Assembly (NCBI GenBank): GCA_964650285.1
Contig: CAZYSP010000008.1
Coordinates: forward strand, 1-47,340
Direction of reading: 5' to 3'
DNA length: 47,340 nucleotides
Source: JACPJP01 sp964650285
GTDB taxonomy: Archaea > Nanobdellota > Nanobdellia > Woesearchaeales > GW2011-AR4
The notes beneath the pieces were generated by a model. The model was not told where the DNA came from and did not search any database. It saw only the letters and a list, made by a program, of their open reading frames with translations. This document shows positions 1-7,617 of the stretch, piece after piece. How positions within the stretch are numbered: position 1 is the first letter of the stretch; each line of letters begins with the position of its first letter. The position numbers and the translations under genes were made by a program.

Positions 1-318
1 GAAAAAGAAGAAAAGTCTATTTTTAAATCTGCCCTAGATAAATTAATGGAAAAGTCCTTGGACTCCTTGTTTTCTGTTGCTGCAGAAGAAGCTGAGCATT
101 TGATAAAGTGGATAAAGAAATTGTCAGATATTGGAAGAAAAATAAGAAATTTATTAACAGCTGTTGTTCTTTTTTCTGCTGGTTTAGGTGTCCTAGGTAT
201 AGGAATAGCATTGTATATTGGTGATATGTTTCCGGATATTATAACAGGACTAACTCATATTTTTGTAGGTCTTGTTATTATTTTAATAGCTGCATTGTAT
301 TCAAAATATAGTAAGTGA
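1..318 (+). CDS. Two-helix membrane protein, 5' end beyond window
   Basis: The reading frame is open from the first base; fifteen codons precede the first ATG at 46, so the gene probably starts outside the window. The visible product has a charged, helical N-terminal part followed by two hydrophobic helices, about residues 37-61 and 67-85 counted from the ATG at 46, ending in a short basic tail. I recognise no family. Its stop overlaps the GTG start of the next small gene (GTGA at 315-318), which suggests translational coupling. Function unknown; probably an integral membrane protein. Confidence 0.6.
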   Translation, partial: EKEEKSIFKSALDKLMEKSLDSLFSVAAEEAEHLIKWIKKLSDIGRKIRNLLTAVVLFSAGLGVLGIGIALYIGDMFPDIITGLTHIFVGLVIILIAALYSKYSK

Positions 319-443
319 TAAAGATTAAAAATAAAAATTTGTCCGCTAATCTGCAGCTGCTGTTTTTCATAGCAGCAATAATCCTCTTCTATCTTTTGCT
401 GAAACCATTGCTTATTACATTTTTTAGAGATTTCAGTGAGTGA
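315..443 (+). CDS. Small single-pass membrane protein (42 aa)
   Basis: A short frame begins at GTG 315, overlapping the upstream TGA as GTGA, and ends at TGA 441-443. The product starts with a basic, Lys/Asn-rich stretch and continues into one long hydrophobic helix (about residues 13-37), as in a small single-span membrane protein with its N-terminus inside. The evidence is the stop/start overlap with the preceding membrane gene and the positive-inside layout; no family is recognised. The two may form a small membrane complex (inference). Confidence 0.5.
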   Translation: MIKIKNKNLSANLQLLFFIAAIILFYLLLKPLLITFFRDFSE

Positions 444-468
444 TATGCATAACAAGATTTGCAGTATT

Positions 469-1059
469 TTAGAAAACATCAACAAATAATCTGTGCTTTT
501 CTGCCCCTTCCAATTCTTCTATTATTCTTTTGATAATTAATTTTTCAGGATCTGGAATCAACTTAACCCTTTTCTTAAGGTCTTCAAAGCTTTCAAAAGG
601 TTTTTCTTCACGTGCATTAATTATCTCCCACATGTGCTTTTTGCCAACACCGGGCAATAATTCTATTTGGTGCATTCTTGTGCTTAAAGGCTTTGCATTA
701 TTGAAAAAATCAACAAACTTCTTTTCATTTTTCTTCACAATATCCTTAATAATAAATTGTAACTCGGATTTTGCAGTCCTTGTCAATTTTGATAAGGGGA
801 TTTTGCCAACTATATGGTGTATCTTATCCCGTTTGCCTTCACCTATGTAAACTTCCTCGTACAACTGCAGATGAATTCCTTTTTTTGGAACAAGTTCCAA
901 TAAAACGAAATGCTCCTTGCCTAAGGCTTGCGCTATCGGAGTCTTCATATACATAGGCCTTTCATCAAATGGGTGACCATTTGGTAAAAAGTCTAATATT
1001 ATGGTGTTTTCTTCTTTTGTTCTTTCCATTTTTTGTATGTTTGGTTGTAATAATTCCAT
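469..1059 (-). CDS. DUF655 family putative nucleic-acid-binding protein
   Basis: The 196-residue protein matches the archaeal DUF655 (COG1491) family by pattern: an N-terminal beta-rich region with the PMYMKTPIAQALG stretch near residues 35-47, then a helix-hairpin-helix with LPGVGKK at 135-141 and a helical tail. The family is thought to bind RNA or DNA but its role is not settled. In many archaea it follows L21e and rpoF, and here it ends the same minus-strand gene set with one extra gene in between. The next gene in that arrangement (ksgA) is not seen. The ATG at 1059 lies 4 nt after the preceding stop. Confidence 0.8.
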   Translation of the reverse strand: MELLQPNIQKMERTKEENTIILDFLPNGHPFDERPMYMKTPIAQALGKEHFVLLELVPKKGIHLQLYEEVYIGEGKRDKIHHIVGKIPLSKLTRTAKSELQFIIKDIVKKNEKKFVDFFNNAKPLSTRMHQIELLPGVGKKHMWEIINAREEKPFESFEDLKKRVKLIPDPEKLIIKRIIEELEGAEKHRLFVDVF

Positions 1060-1065
1060 TGTTTT

Positions 1066-2001
1066 CTATAAACTTGCTACTGAAACATAGTCGTGGAATG
1101 TTTGCCTGTAATCATCACTTATTTTTCCAAGCCCCTTCATTGACAACACTCTCTTTTCTTTCATTTTAAGCAACTTTTCTTTTTCGTTAGCAATGTGCTT
1201 TATCTTTTTTTCAATTTTCTTTCTCAATTTATTGTTTTTCTTAATCTTTGAAAATATTAGCACTTCCTTGCCATACTCTGTTTCAAAACTTGACAGCAAG
1301 GCAAATACCATTGGAACCCAGCTGCTAAATACTTCTTTTCTGAATAATTTTGTTTTTACTTTGTTGGCAGGAGGTATTTTCGCTTCCAAAGCATCCAACA
1401 GCTCACTCTCAATCTTAAGTATGTTCTCCAAGTCTTTTATTCCAACCTTCTCTTTACTGATTATTTTTATTTCTCTTTTCTTGTAATCTTTCAGCAATTT
1501 TTTGTCAAAAAATATGATTTTTTGCAGCAGCTCGTAAACAGTATGTTCTATCCTGTCTATGTAATCTTTTGACAATACTCTGCCACTTTTTTCAAGATAC
1601 CTAACTGGTCTCCCTGATTTAACAGCTTTTACTATCAATGAGCTTTTAATTATTCCCAGCTCTCTTAGTAATCCTTCCTCAAGGTAATTATTAATGGCTT
1701 TTATTTTATGTATTATTTCTCTTATTAGTGCTATGTTTGCCTTAAGACAATCTATGGTTCTTTTTTTGTTTTTTATCTTGTTTATGTTCACTGAAAAAGT
1801 GTTTATTATAAGCTCGTGCAGACTTCTTGCGAGCTTTTTTTTCTTAGTTTCAGCGCTTATATCCTTCCTGGACAAGAGCTTTTGGTATTTGCCCTTTTGG
1901 ATTTTCAAATTAACTCTTTTTATGCTTTTATTGGCTTCTCTTGCTATCCTTCCATAACTACCCATATACCTCTTTTCTATATCCACCCTCATTTTTTGCA
2001 T
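1066..2001 (-). CDS. Unknown charged helical protein (311 aa)
   Basis: A Lys-rich, strongly helical protein with coiled-coil-like stretches near residues 1-110 and 255-290; no zinc or catalytic motif is visible. It sits between rpoF and the DUF655 gene. A TATA-like CTTTATAAATAC about 23 nt before the ATG at 2001 suggests its own leaderless promoter; a second in-frame ATG at 1992 is also possible. I do not recognise a family. The position in a transcription/translation gene set hints at nucleic-acid work, but this is inference. Confidence 0.65.
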   Translation of the reverse strand: MQKMRVDIEKRYMGSYGRIAREANKSIKRVNLKIQKGKYQKLLSRKDISAETKKKKLARSLHELIINTFSVNINKIKNKKRTIDCLKANIALIREIIHKIKAINNYLEEGLLRELGIIKSSLIVKAVKSGRPVRYLEKSGRVLSKDYIDRIEHTVYELLQKIIFFDKKLLKDYKKREIKIISKEKVGIKDLENILKIESELLDALEAKIPPANKVKTKLFRKEVFSSWVPMVFALLSSFETEYGKEVLIFSKIKKNNKLRKKIEKKIKHIANEKEKLLKMKEKRVLSMKGLGKISDDYRQTFHDYVSVASL

Positions 2002-2057
2002 ATTGGGCTATGTATTTATAAAGATTTTCAATTTTGGAATAAAAACTTACCCAGAAA

Positions 2058-2393
2058 TCACTTCTTTGCATTAATTATATCAACAATCTTCTTCATATTT
2101 TCATTATTCAAGCTTACTGTATAGCCCTGCATAACAACTTTAAGGTCTTTAATTGTGGCAGGCATTATATCTATGATTTTGTATATATGTTGATCTTTTA
2201 GCCTGGAAATGTTAAGCTTGCTTATTTTGTCAAAAAGTCCATCTACAGTCTTAGGTGTGGATATATGCTCCAAATGTTCTTCTGTCTTAACAGCTCTAAA
2301 GTTTAGTTCCTTATCTCTTTGCTTTATCTTAGCCAATTCCTCTTTCAGTTGAGATGTGGTGATAGGACTTTCTGATATTATTTCTGATACCAT
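2058..2393 (-). CDS. rpoF: RNA polymerase subunit F (Rpb4-like)
   Basis: About 111 residues matching archaeal RpoF, the Rpb4 homologue that pairs with RpoE (Rpb7) to form the polymerase stalk. Visible features are a helical N-terminus and the HRDC-like C-terminal half with DQHIYKIIDIMPATIKDLKVV, typical of the family. I chose the ATG at 2393, one nt after the L21e stop; an in-frame GTG at 2402 overlapping that stop is an alternative. It follows L21e as in most archaea and is probably co-transcribed with it. Confidence 0.88.
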   Translation of the reverse strand: MVSEIISESPITTSQLKEELAKIKQRDKELNFRAVKTEEHLEHISTPKTVDGLFDKISKLNISRLKDQHIYKIIDIMPATIKDLKVVMQGYTVSLNNENMKKIVDIINAKK

Positions 2394-2394
2394 T

Positions 2395-2691
2395 TTAATC
2401 ACTCTTTGTTTTTAGGTGTACTGGATGTATTATAAGCAATTTTTCCTTTCCTTTATCGTTTATAACAACCTCATAGCATTTTCCCCTTGAGCTGCGGACA
2501 GTTCCTGTCTTGCCTATGAATCTGGAATGGTAATTGCCCTTATGTGCTGATGGTTCAATACTCAAATGAACTTGCTGGCCTGCTTTAAAGGACTGCATAA
2601 ACTTGCTTGTGCTTACCTTTCCCTTTTCCCTTCTCTCTTTCTTCAGCTTATACCTACTCTTTCTTCTCAAGCCGCCTATATTGGATGCCAT
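2395..2691 (-). CDS. rpl21e: 50S ribosomal protein L21e
   Basis: 98 residues of typical archaeal/eukaryotic eL21 length and pattern: the basic start SNIGGLRRKSRYK, the SH3-like barrel, and HKGNYHSRFIGKTGTV in the middle (about residues 50-66). It is a large-subunit ribosomal protein and leads the L21e-rpoF gene pair. A BRE/TATA (2712-2728, minus) lies about 24 nt before the ATG with no Shine-Dalgarno, so the transcript is probably leaderless. Confidence 0.95.
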   Translation of the reverse strand: MASNIGGLRRKSRYKLKKERREKGKVSTSKFMQSFKAGQQVHLSIEPSAHKGNYHSRFIGKTGTVRSSRGKCYEVVINDKGKEKLLIIHPVHLKTKSD

Positions 2692-2711
2692 AGAAAAATT
2701 GAATTTTATAT

Positions 2712-2728
2712 CCTTTAAAAATGTTTCG
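2712..2728 (-). promoter_or_regulatory. BRE/TATA promoter of rpl21e
   Basis: On the minus strand this reads CGAAACATTTTTAAAGG, a B-recognition element plus an A/T box, ending about 21 nt before the L21e ATG. The spacing suits a leaderless transcript. It stands back to back with the sepF promoter. Confidence 0.65.
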
Positions 2729-2755
2729 TTGCTATGCGATTTGAGTAATACTAAT

Positions 2756-2772
2756 AGAAAGATTTATATATT
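2756..2772 (+). promoter_or_regulatory. BRE/TATA promoter of sepF
   Basis: The stretch AGAAAGATTTATATATT is a strong archaeal BRE/TATA match. The predicted start of transcription is near 2795-2800, leaving a short leader with GGTGG just before the ATG at 2821. Confidence 0.7.
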
Positions 2773-2820
2773 TGCTGATAATAAAAATATTTCAGTTAGT
2801 AAAAAACAAAAGGTGGTTGC

Positions 2821-3249
2821 ATGTCAGGTTTTTTTTCAAAATTAAAGGAAAAAATTTCCAGTGATAGTTCTGAAATTATGCATGAAGCTGAGGAAGAAGG
2901 CTATGTTGAGCTTGGAACAGACGCTGGTGCAGAATCAGACACTAAAGTGACTGTAAGACCTTTTGTAATTGAGGATTTTGAAAGCATCAAACCAATACTT
3001 GATTCTTTGAGAGAAGGTCATACAATAGCTCTGGTTAATATTAAGCCATTGAAGGACAAAGACTTAGTGGAGCTAAAAAGAGCTATAAACAAATTAAAAA
3101 AGACAACTGATGCCATTGAAGGTGACATAGCAGGCTTTGGAGACAACTGGATTGCTGCAGTACCTTCATTCGCTAAAATCTACAGGCACAAAGCAAAAGA
3201 AGAGCCGGAAAAGAAAGAAGGTTTCGAGGAAGTTACTGAGTATGATTAG
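2821..3249 (+). CDS. sepF: Cell division protein SepF, archaeal type
   Basis: 142 residues. The N-terminus MSGFFSKLKEKI is an amphipathic membrane-targeting helix, then an acidic linker, then the SepF core (about residues 40-125) with VRPFVIEDFESI, the conserved IALVNIKPL strand and the GDIAGFGDNWIAAVPS region. Archaeal SepF anchors FtsZ to the membrane at the division site. GGTGG sits 5 nt before the ATG. No FtsZ gene lies in the window. Family assignment is confident by pattern. Confidence 0.85.
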   Translation: MSGFFSKLKEKISSDSSEIMHEAEEEGYVELGTDAGAESDTKVTVRPFVIEDFESIKPILDSLREGHTIALVNIKPLKDKDLVELKRAINKLKKTTDAIEGDIAGFGDNWIAAVPSFAKIYRHKAKEEPEKKEGFEEVTEYD

Positions 3250-3313
3250 GGTTATTATTAATTCTTTTTTCGTTAAGAAAGTTGTCCACCCCCCATGACT
3301 ACGCAACTGCAAA

Positions 3314-3333
3314 AGAAAAGCTTTTAAAAATTT
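3314..3333 (+). promoter_or_regulatory. Promoter of the exchanger gene
   Basis: AGAAAAGC followed by TTTTAAAAATTT gives a BRE/TATA about 22-28 nt before the ATG at 3353, consistent with a leaderless transcript. Confidence 0.5.
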
Positions 3334-3352
3334 ATTCTTTTTCCTTTTTAAT

Positions 3353-4327
3353 ATGACTATATTAATAGCATTAGGGATGATAATTTTTTCAAGTATTATC
3401 ATTTACTTCGCAGGAGAAAGATTTGCAGAAAGTTCTTCTAAAATAGGAGATTATTTTAATTTGCCTCGTGATGTTAAAGGAGCAACCTTTGATGCAGTAT
3501 CAAGTTCTCTTCCCGAGTTGCTTGTTGTTCTGTATTCGGTAATTTTCTTTAAACAATTTGAAGTAGGAATAGGAACAATAGCAGGTTCTGCTTTATTTAA
3601 CTTATTAGTCATCCCGGGAATTTGTGTTTTTGTTGCCCCTCTCGCATTTAAAGTTTCTAAAAAAGTTATAATCAGAGATGCATTGTTTTATATGATTGCA
3701 GTTTTTGTTTTAATTATTCTACTTATTTATTTTAAAACATGGGGGTTGATTATAGCGCTTTTATTATTATTTATTTACTTTCTCTATATTAAAGATATAA
3801 TCAGCCATGCAAGAGTCCATAAGAAAAAGCATAGACATAAAAAATCAGAAGAAATAAAATTGTCGAAAGAATTTTTAACTTTCTTCTTACTTATGCTAGT
3901 CATTGGAGTTTTCACTTTTTTACTTACTGATTCTGCAATAGATCTTTCTCATGCCCTTGGAGTTTCTCCAATTATTATAGCATTTACAATAATTGCAGCA
4001 GCTACTTCTGTTCCTGATACTGTGATTTCTGTTATAAATGCAAAAAAAGGAGACATTGATGACGCAACCTCAAATGTTTTCGGTTCAAATATCTTTGATA
4101 TACTTGTTGGAATTGGACTTCCACTCCTAATTTATGTTTTGTATAAAGGAGCCGTAATAATTGAATTTGCAAATTTAGAAATTGTTTTAGGATTATTGGG
4201 TTCAACAATTCTATTGTTATACTTTTTTGCAGAAGATCGTAAATTAAATAGAAAACAAGCAGGAATACTCTTGTTTATGTATCTTATTTTTGTTGTTTAT
4301 ACAGTCTTTTTAGCAAAAGGTTTGTAA
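3353..4327 (+). CDS. Cation/Ca2+ exchanger family protein, NCKX-like repeats
   Basis: 324 residues with about ten hydrophobic helices in two halves separated by a His/Lys-rich loop (about residues 150-170), the usual CaCA layout. The alpha-1 repeat (about residues 42-80) has SSSLPELL and VGIGTIAGSALFN. The alpha-2 repeat (about 210-255) has AATSVPDTVISV and SNVFGSNIFDI. These wordings resemble K+-dependent Na+/Ca2+ exchangers, in particular the Asp in SVPD where most CaCA proteins have Glu. It likely exchanges Ca2+ for Na+ (perhaps with K+) across the cell membrane; ions are inferred. Confidence 0.8.
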   Translation: MTILIALGMIIFSSIIIYFAGERFAESSSKIGDYFNLPRDVKGATFDAVSSSLPELLVVLYSVIFFKQFEVGIGTIAGSALFNLLVIPGICVFVAPLAFKVSKKVIIRDALFYMIAVFVLIILLIYFKTWGLIIALLLLFIYFLYIKDIISHARVHKKKHRHKKSEEIKLSKEFLTFFLLMLVIGVFTFLLTDSAIDLSHALGVSPIIIAFTIIAAATSVPDTVISVINAKKGDIDDATSNVFGSNIFDILVGIGLPLLIYVLYKGAVIIEFANLEIVLGLLGSTILLLYFFAEDRKLNRKQAGILLFMYLIFVVYTVFLAKGL

Positions 4328-4334
4328 TTTCAAA

Positions 4335-4464
4335 AACCAAAAACCAGCGGAAATCCGTGAGATGCGAGTGAGCTCGCCCTGCCTGCGACACGCTCGCAGG
4401 CTCGCGTGCAATTCACGAACTCGCTCACAATTCACCGATTTCTTGGGCTTTTGTAACCAAAAAC
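4335..4464. repeat. GC-rich palindromic element with 10-bp flanking repeats
   Basis: A GC-rich stretch in an AT-rich genome, flanked by the direct repeat AACCAAAAAC at 4335-4344 and 4455-4464. Inside are a perfect 8-bp hairpin (GCCTGCGA at 4381-4388, TCGCAGGC at 4394-4401), a 5-bp hairpin (4364-4368 with 4373-4377) and an outer near-match pairing 4350-4360 with 4432-4442. The word AATTCAC occurs twice. It could be a small inserted palindromic element whose flanks are target duplications, or a structured RNA. It abuts the TATA region of the next gene. Confidence 0.55.
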
Positions 4465-4494
4465 TATAAAAACAGTTTTAATTCCTTTTTCTTT

Positions 4495-5022
4495 ATGGCT
4501 AAACCGGAATCAACGTCAGGAGAGACTTGTCCTTTGTGTCATAAAAAGACTTTGGCTCTGATGGAAAAAGAGACAGAGGTGCCTTATTTTGGCAAGGTTT
4601 TTGTTTTTTCTATGACATGCGCTAATTGCAAATATCATAAGGCTGATGTTGAAGCTGTTGAGAAAAAAGAGCCATGCAAATATGTTTTTGAGATTAATAG
4701 TGAGAAAGATATAAATGTAAGGGTTGTAAAAAGCTCAGAAGCAACTGTTAAAATACCCCACATAACAACAATAACTCCAGGTCCTGCTTCCCAGGGTTTT
4801 GTGACAAACATAGAAGGAATACTAAACAGGGTTAAATACCAAATTGAAACAGCAAGAGATACAGCTGAAGATAATGCAGATAAAAAAAAGGCAAAAAATT
4901 TATTAAAGAAACTTATGAAAATAATGTGGGGGCAGGAAAAGCAGAAAATAATAATAGAAGATCCTAGTGGAAATAGTGCAATAATATCAGATAAAGCTGA
5001 AAAAAGTAAATTAAAAGTTTAA
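4495..5022 (+). CDS. ZPR1-like zinc finger protein
   Basis: 175 residues. An N-terminal C4 zinc finger has CPLC at about 12-15 and CANC at about 42-45, followed by the ZPR1 beta-rich domain and a helical, Lys-rich tail. This is the archaeal single-domain ZPR1 family; eukaryotic ZPR1 binds EF-1 alpha, but the archaeal role is unclear. A TATA-like ACTATAAAAACAG at 4463-4475 lies about 20-25 nt before the ATG. The MTA phosphorylase gene follows after 12 nt, so they are probably co-transcribed. Confidence 0.85.
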   Translation: MAKPESTSGETCPLCHKKTLALMEKETEVPYFGKVFVFSMTCANCKYHKADVEAVEKKEPCKYVFEINSEKDINVRVVKSSEATVKIPHITTITPGPASQGFVTNIEGILNRVKYQIETARDTAEDNADKKKAKNLLKKLMKIMWGQEKQKIIIEDPSGNSAIISDKAEKSKLKV

Positions 5023-5034
5023 TTTGAGGTTTCA

Positions 5035-5790
5035 ATGGTAAAAATAGGAATTATTGGCGGTTCTGGGTTGGATGATCCTAAAATTCTGAAGGATGCAAAG
5101 GAAATAGACGTGGATACATCATATGGTAAGCCTTCTTCTGCTTTAACTGTTGGAAAAATAGAAGATATAGAAGTTGTTTTACTGGCAAGGCACGGTAAGC
5201 AGCATACAATTCCACCCTCGCAAGTAAATTATAAAGCAAATATACAGGCTTTAAAGGACCAAAGCTGCACGCATATATTGGCTACAACTGCCTGCGGCAG
5301 CTTAAGGCAGGAAATTGGAAGGGGAGATTTTGTTATTTTAGACCAGTTTATTGATTTTACGAGGCATAGAAAAATAACTTTTTTTGAGGAATTTCCAGCA
5401 GGGGGAGAAAATGCCAAGCATACAGCAATGCCAGACCCATTTTCAGAAGAATTAAGAACAGCTATAATTAAAACATGCAAAGAGCTTAATCTTAAATTCC
5501 ATCAAAAAGGGACTGTAGTGACAATTGAAGGTCCAAGGTTTTCCACAAGAGCAGAATCAAAAATGTTCAGGATATGGGGTGCTGATGTAATTAATATGTC
5601 AGTAGCTCCTGAATGTATTTTAGCAAATGAAGCTGGCATTCCATATGCAGCTGTTGCTATGTCTACAGATTATGACAGCTGGAAAGAAGAAGAAAAACCA
5701 GTAACATGGAAAGAGGTTTTAGAGATATTCAACCAGAATGTCGAGAAAGTCAAAAAGCTGCTTATTGCTACAATAACTAAAATTAAATGA
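5035..5790 (+). CDS. mtnP: S-methyl-5'-thioadenosine phosphorylase
   Basis: 251 residues of the MTAP/PNP family. Visible are IGIIGGSGL at the start, the phosphate-binding RHGKQH near 51-56, TTACGSLR near 84-91, EGPRFSTRAES near 165-175 and SVAPECILANEAGI with AMSTDYDSW, where MTAPs keep Asp residues for the adenine. It splits methylthioadenosine (or 5'-deoxyadenosine) with phosphate into adenine and a 1-phosphate sugar. Methylthioinosine or inosine as substrate cannot be excluded. apt and mtnA lie nearby and would use both products. Confidence 0.88.
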   Translation: MVKIGIIGGSGLDDPKILKDAKEIDVDTSYGKPSSALTVGKIEDIEVVLLARHGKQHTIPPSQVNYKANIQALKDQSCTHILATTACGSLRQEIGRGDFVILDQFIDFTRHRKITFFEEFPAGGENAKHTAMPDPFSEELRTAIIKTCKELNLKFHQKGTVVTIEGPRFSTRAESKMFRIWGADVINMSVAPECILANEAGIPYAAVAMSTDYDSWKEEEKPVTWKEVLEIFNQNVEKVKKLLIATITKIK

Positions 5791-5792
5791 AA

Positions 5793-6770
5793 TTAACTGG
5801 TTAAAATAACCTTTAATGACTCTTTTGCATCTACTGCAATCTTAAAGCCTTCCTGGATTTTTTCCAATGGAAGCTTATGTGTTATCATATTCTTAATATT
5901 TATTTTATTATTTTTAATCAAATCTATTGTTTCTTTTAGGTCAACAGAAGCTGCGCCATATGAAGAAGTTAAAGTTATTTCATTTCTCCAGAAATCGACA
6001 TTTGGAATTTCTATGTTTTTATCAGGTATGGCAAAAAATAATATTATGCCTTTTCTGTCTATACATTTAAATGCCTGTTTTACAGCTTGATAGGATCCAG
6101 TACAAACTATTATTCTGTCAGCTTTGATATCAAAATTTTCTTTAGCGTTAATTGCTTCATCTGCACTAAATTCTTTTGCTTTTTTTAGCCTATATTCATT
6201 AATGTCAGTTGCAATAACCTTTGCACCTGTTAATTTAGATGTTACGATATTAGTAATTCCGGAAATCCCGCAGCCTAAAATCAAGACTGTATGATTTTTT
6301 TTGATATTAATTAATTTTTTTCCTCTGACAGCACATGCCAAAGGCTCAATCATTGCTCCTTCCTCAAAAGAAACATTCTCTGGCAATAAATAAGTCCCAT
6401 TATCAACATTTATTTTTGGTATTCTTATAAATTCAGAAAAACCACCTGGGTCATAGTTTCCTTTATGTAAAGTTTCGCATGCGGTATGGTTTTCTTCTAA
6501 ACAATATTCGCATTTATTGCAGGGAACATGGTGGCTTACAAAAACACGCTGGCCGAGCTTATATTTTTCTGATTTGCTTTCAACAATTTCTCCAGCCATC
6601 TCATGACCTAAAACTCTTGGAGCTTTTTTTATCCTGTACCATTCCATAACATCGGTGCCGCAAATTCCAGAAGCCTTCATCTTTACCAGAATTTCACCAT
6701 CAGAAATCTCTGGTTTTGGCCTTTCCTCTATCTTAATGTCATTATTGTTATAATATACTGCGACTTTCAT
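5793..6770 (-). CDS. Zn-dependent medium-chain alcohol dehydrogenase
   Basis: 325 residues of the MDR family. The catalytic zinc ligands are Cys37, His56-Glu57 and Glu142. The structural zinc site is Cys84, 87, 90 and 98. The Rossmann motif is GCGISG at 166-171, with an Asp at 189 favouring NAD. The substrate cannot be told from sequence: sorbitol- or threonine-dehydrogenase-like proteins look similar. It converges on mtnP with 2 nt between them. Its promoter contains a 23-bp block identical to that of mtnA, which points to a role in methylthio-sugar or deoxysugar disposal (inference). Confidence 0.85.
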   Translation of the reverse strand: MKVAVYYNNNDIKIEERPKPEISDGEILVKMKASGICGTDVMEWYRIKKAPRVLGHEMAGEIVESKSEKYKLGQRVFVSHHVPCNKCEYCLEENHTACETLHKGNYDPGGFSEFIRIPKINVDNGTYLLPENVSFEEGAMIEPLACAVRGKKLINIKKNHTVLILGCGISGITNIVTSKLTGAKVIATDINEYRLKKAKEFSADEAINAKENFDIKADRIIVCTGSYQAVKQAFKCIDRKGIILFFAIPDKNIEIPNVDFWRNEITLTSSYGAASVDLKETIDLIKNNKINIKNMITHKLPLEKIQEGFKIAVDAKESLKVILTS

Positions 6771-6791
6771 ATCCCAAAAGAATGCATAACC

Positions 6792-6814
6792 TAATAAAAA
6801 TGTTTCTGAATAAT
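6792..6814 (-). promoter_or_regulatory. Promoter block shared with mtnA (copy 1)
   Basis: On the minus strand the block contains CAGAAACATTTTTATTA, a BRE/TATA. The proximal edge lies 22 nt before the dehydrogenase ATG. The whole 23 bp is identical to 11041-11063, which has the same distance to the mtnA ATG. No Shine-Dalgarno is present, so the gene is probably leaderless. Confidence 0.7.
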
Positions 6815-6885
6815 ACCTAAAAAATAGAAAGGGCAGTTTAGGGAAATAACATCATATTTTTAAACTGAATTAGTTATGTTCAATT

Positions 6886-7617
6886 ATGAAACAGGGATTT
6901 TGGATAATTGCCAAAAAGATTGTAAAAGATGCTGATATTGTGCTTGAAGTTCTCGATGCCAGATTCCCCAATATAACCCGGATTTCAAGGTTGGAGAAAA
7001 TGGCTAAGGAAAAGCTTATTTTGGTCATTAATAAAGCAGATCTCGTCTCTGAAAAAGTATTGGATAATATAAAAACTGAATTCAAAAACTCCAAATATGT
7101 TTTAGTATCTTCAAAAAATTCCAGAAATATTTTGGAACTCATAAAATTGATAAGAAATAAAGGAAAAGTTGCTGTTATAGGCTATCCAAATACCGGAAAA
7201 AGCACTTTAATCAATAAATTATCTTCTGGAGGCAGAGCCAAAACCAGCTCTGAATCTGGATTTACAAAAGGAAAGCAGCTTATAGCTGGTAAAAGGGGCA
7301 TAATGCTTATGGACACTCCAGGCATTGTTCCTTTTGAGGATAGAGATGAAGTTCGATTAGGTTTAGTGTCCGGAATCAGCCCGTCCAAATTAGAAGATCC
7401 TGATGTGGTTGCAACCAAATTGATTAGTATGTTTAAGAAAAACAATTCCCTGGAATTTGGGAAATATTATGGTGTTGATATGTCTTTGGATTCTTACAGC
7501 ATCCTTTTAGAGATAGGGAAGAAAAGGCATATGCTTCTCAAGAAAGGAGAAATTGATGAACGAAGAGCTGCTGTTTCTGTCTTAGAAGACTGGCATAAAG
7601 GGAAGATAAAACTTTAA
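6886..7617 (+). CDS. Circularly permuted GTPase, YlqF/YawG type
   Basis: 243 residues with GTPase motifs in permuted order: G4 NKADL at 49-53, then G1 GYPNTGKST at 99-107, then G3 DTPG at 143-146. DARFP near 24-28 is typical of the group. These GTPases act in large ribosomal subunit assembly in bacteria and eukaryotes; the archaeal member probably does the same. A TATA box at 6857-6864 lies about 22-29 nt before the ATG. The last 4 nt overlap the convergent gene downstream. Confidence 0.88.
   Translation: MKQGFWIIAKKIVKDADIVLEVLDARFPNITRISRLEKMAKEKLILVINKADLVSEKVLDNIKTEFKNSKYVLVSSKNSRNILELIKLIRNKGKVAVIGYPNTGKSTLINKLSSGGRAKTSSESGFTKGKQLIAGKRGIMLMDTPGIVPFEDRDEVRLGLVSGISPSKLEDPDVVATKLISMFKKNNSLEFGKYYGVDMSLDSYSILLEIGKKRHMLLKKGEIDERRAAVSVLEDWHKGKIKL

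Noticed and set aside
469..2691. A ksgA or hemK gene in the L21e-rpoF set
   Set aside because: No such frame is present between 318 and 2691.
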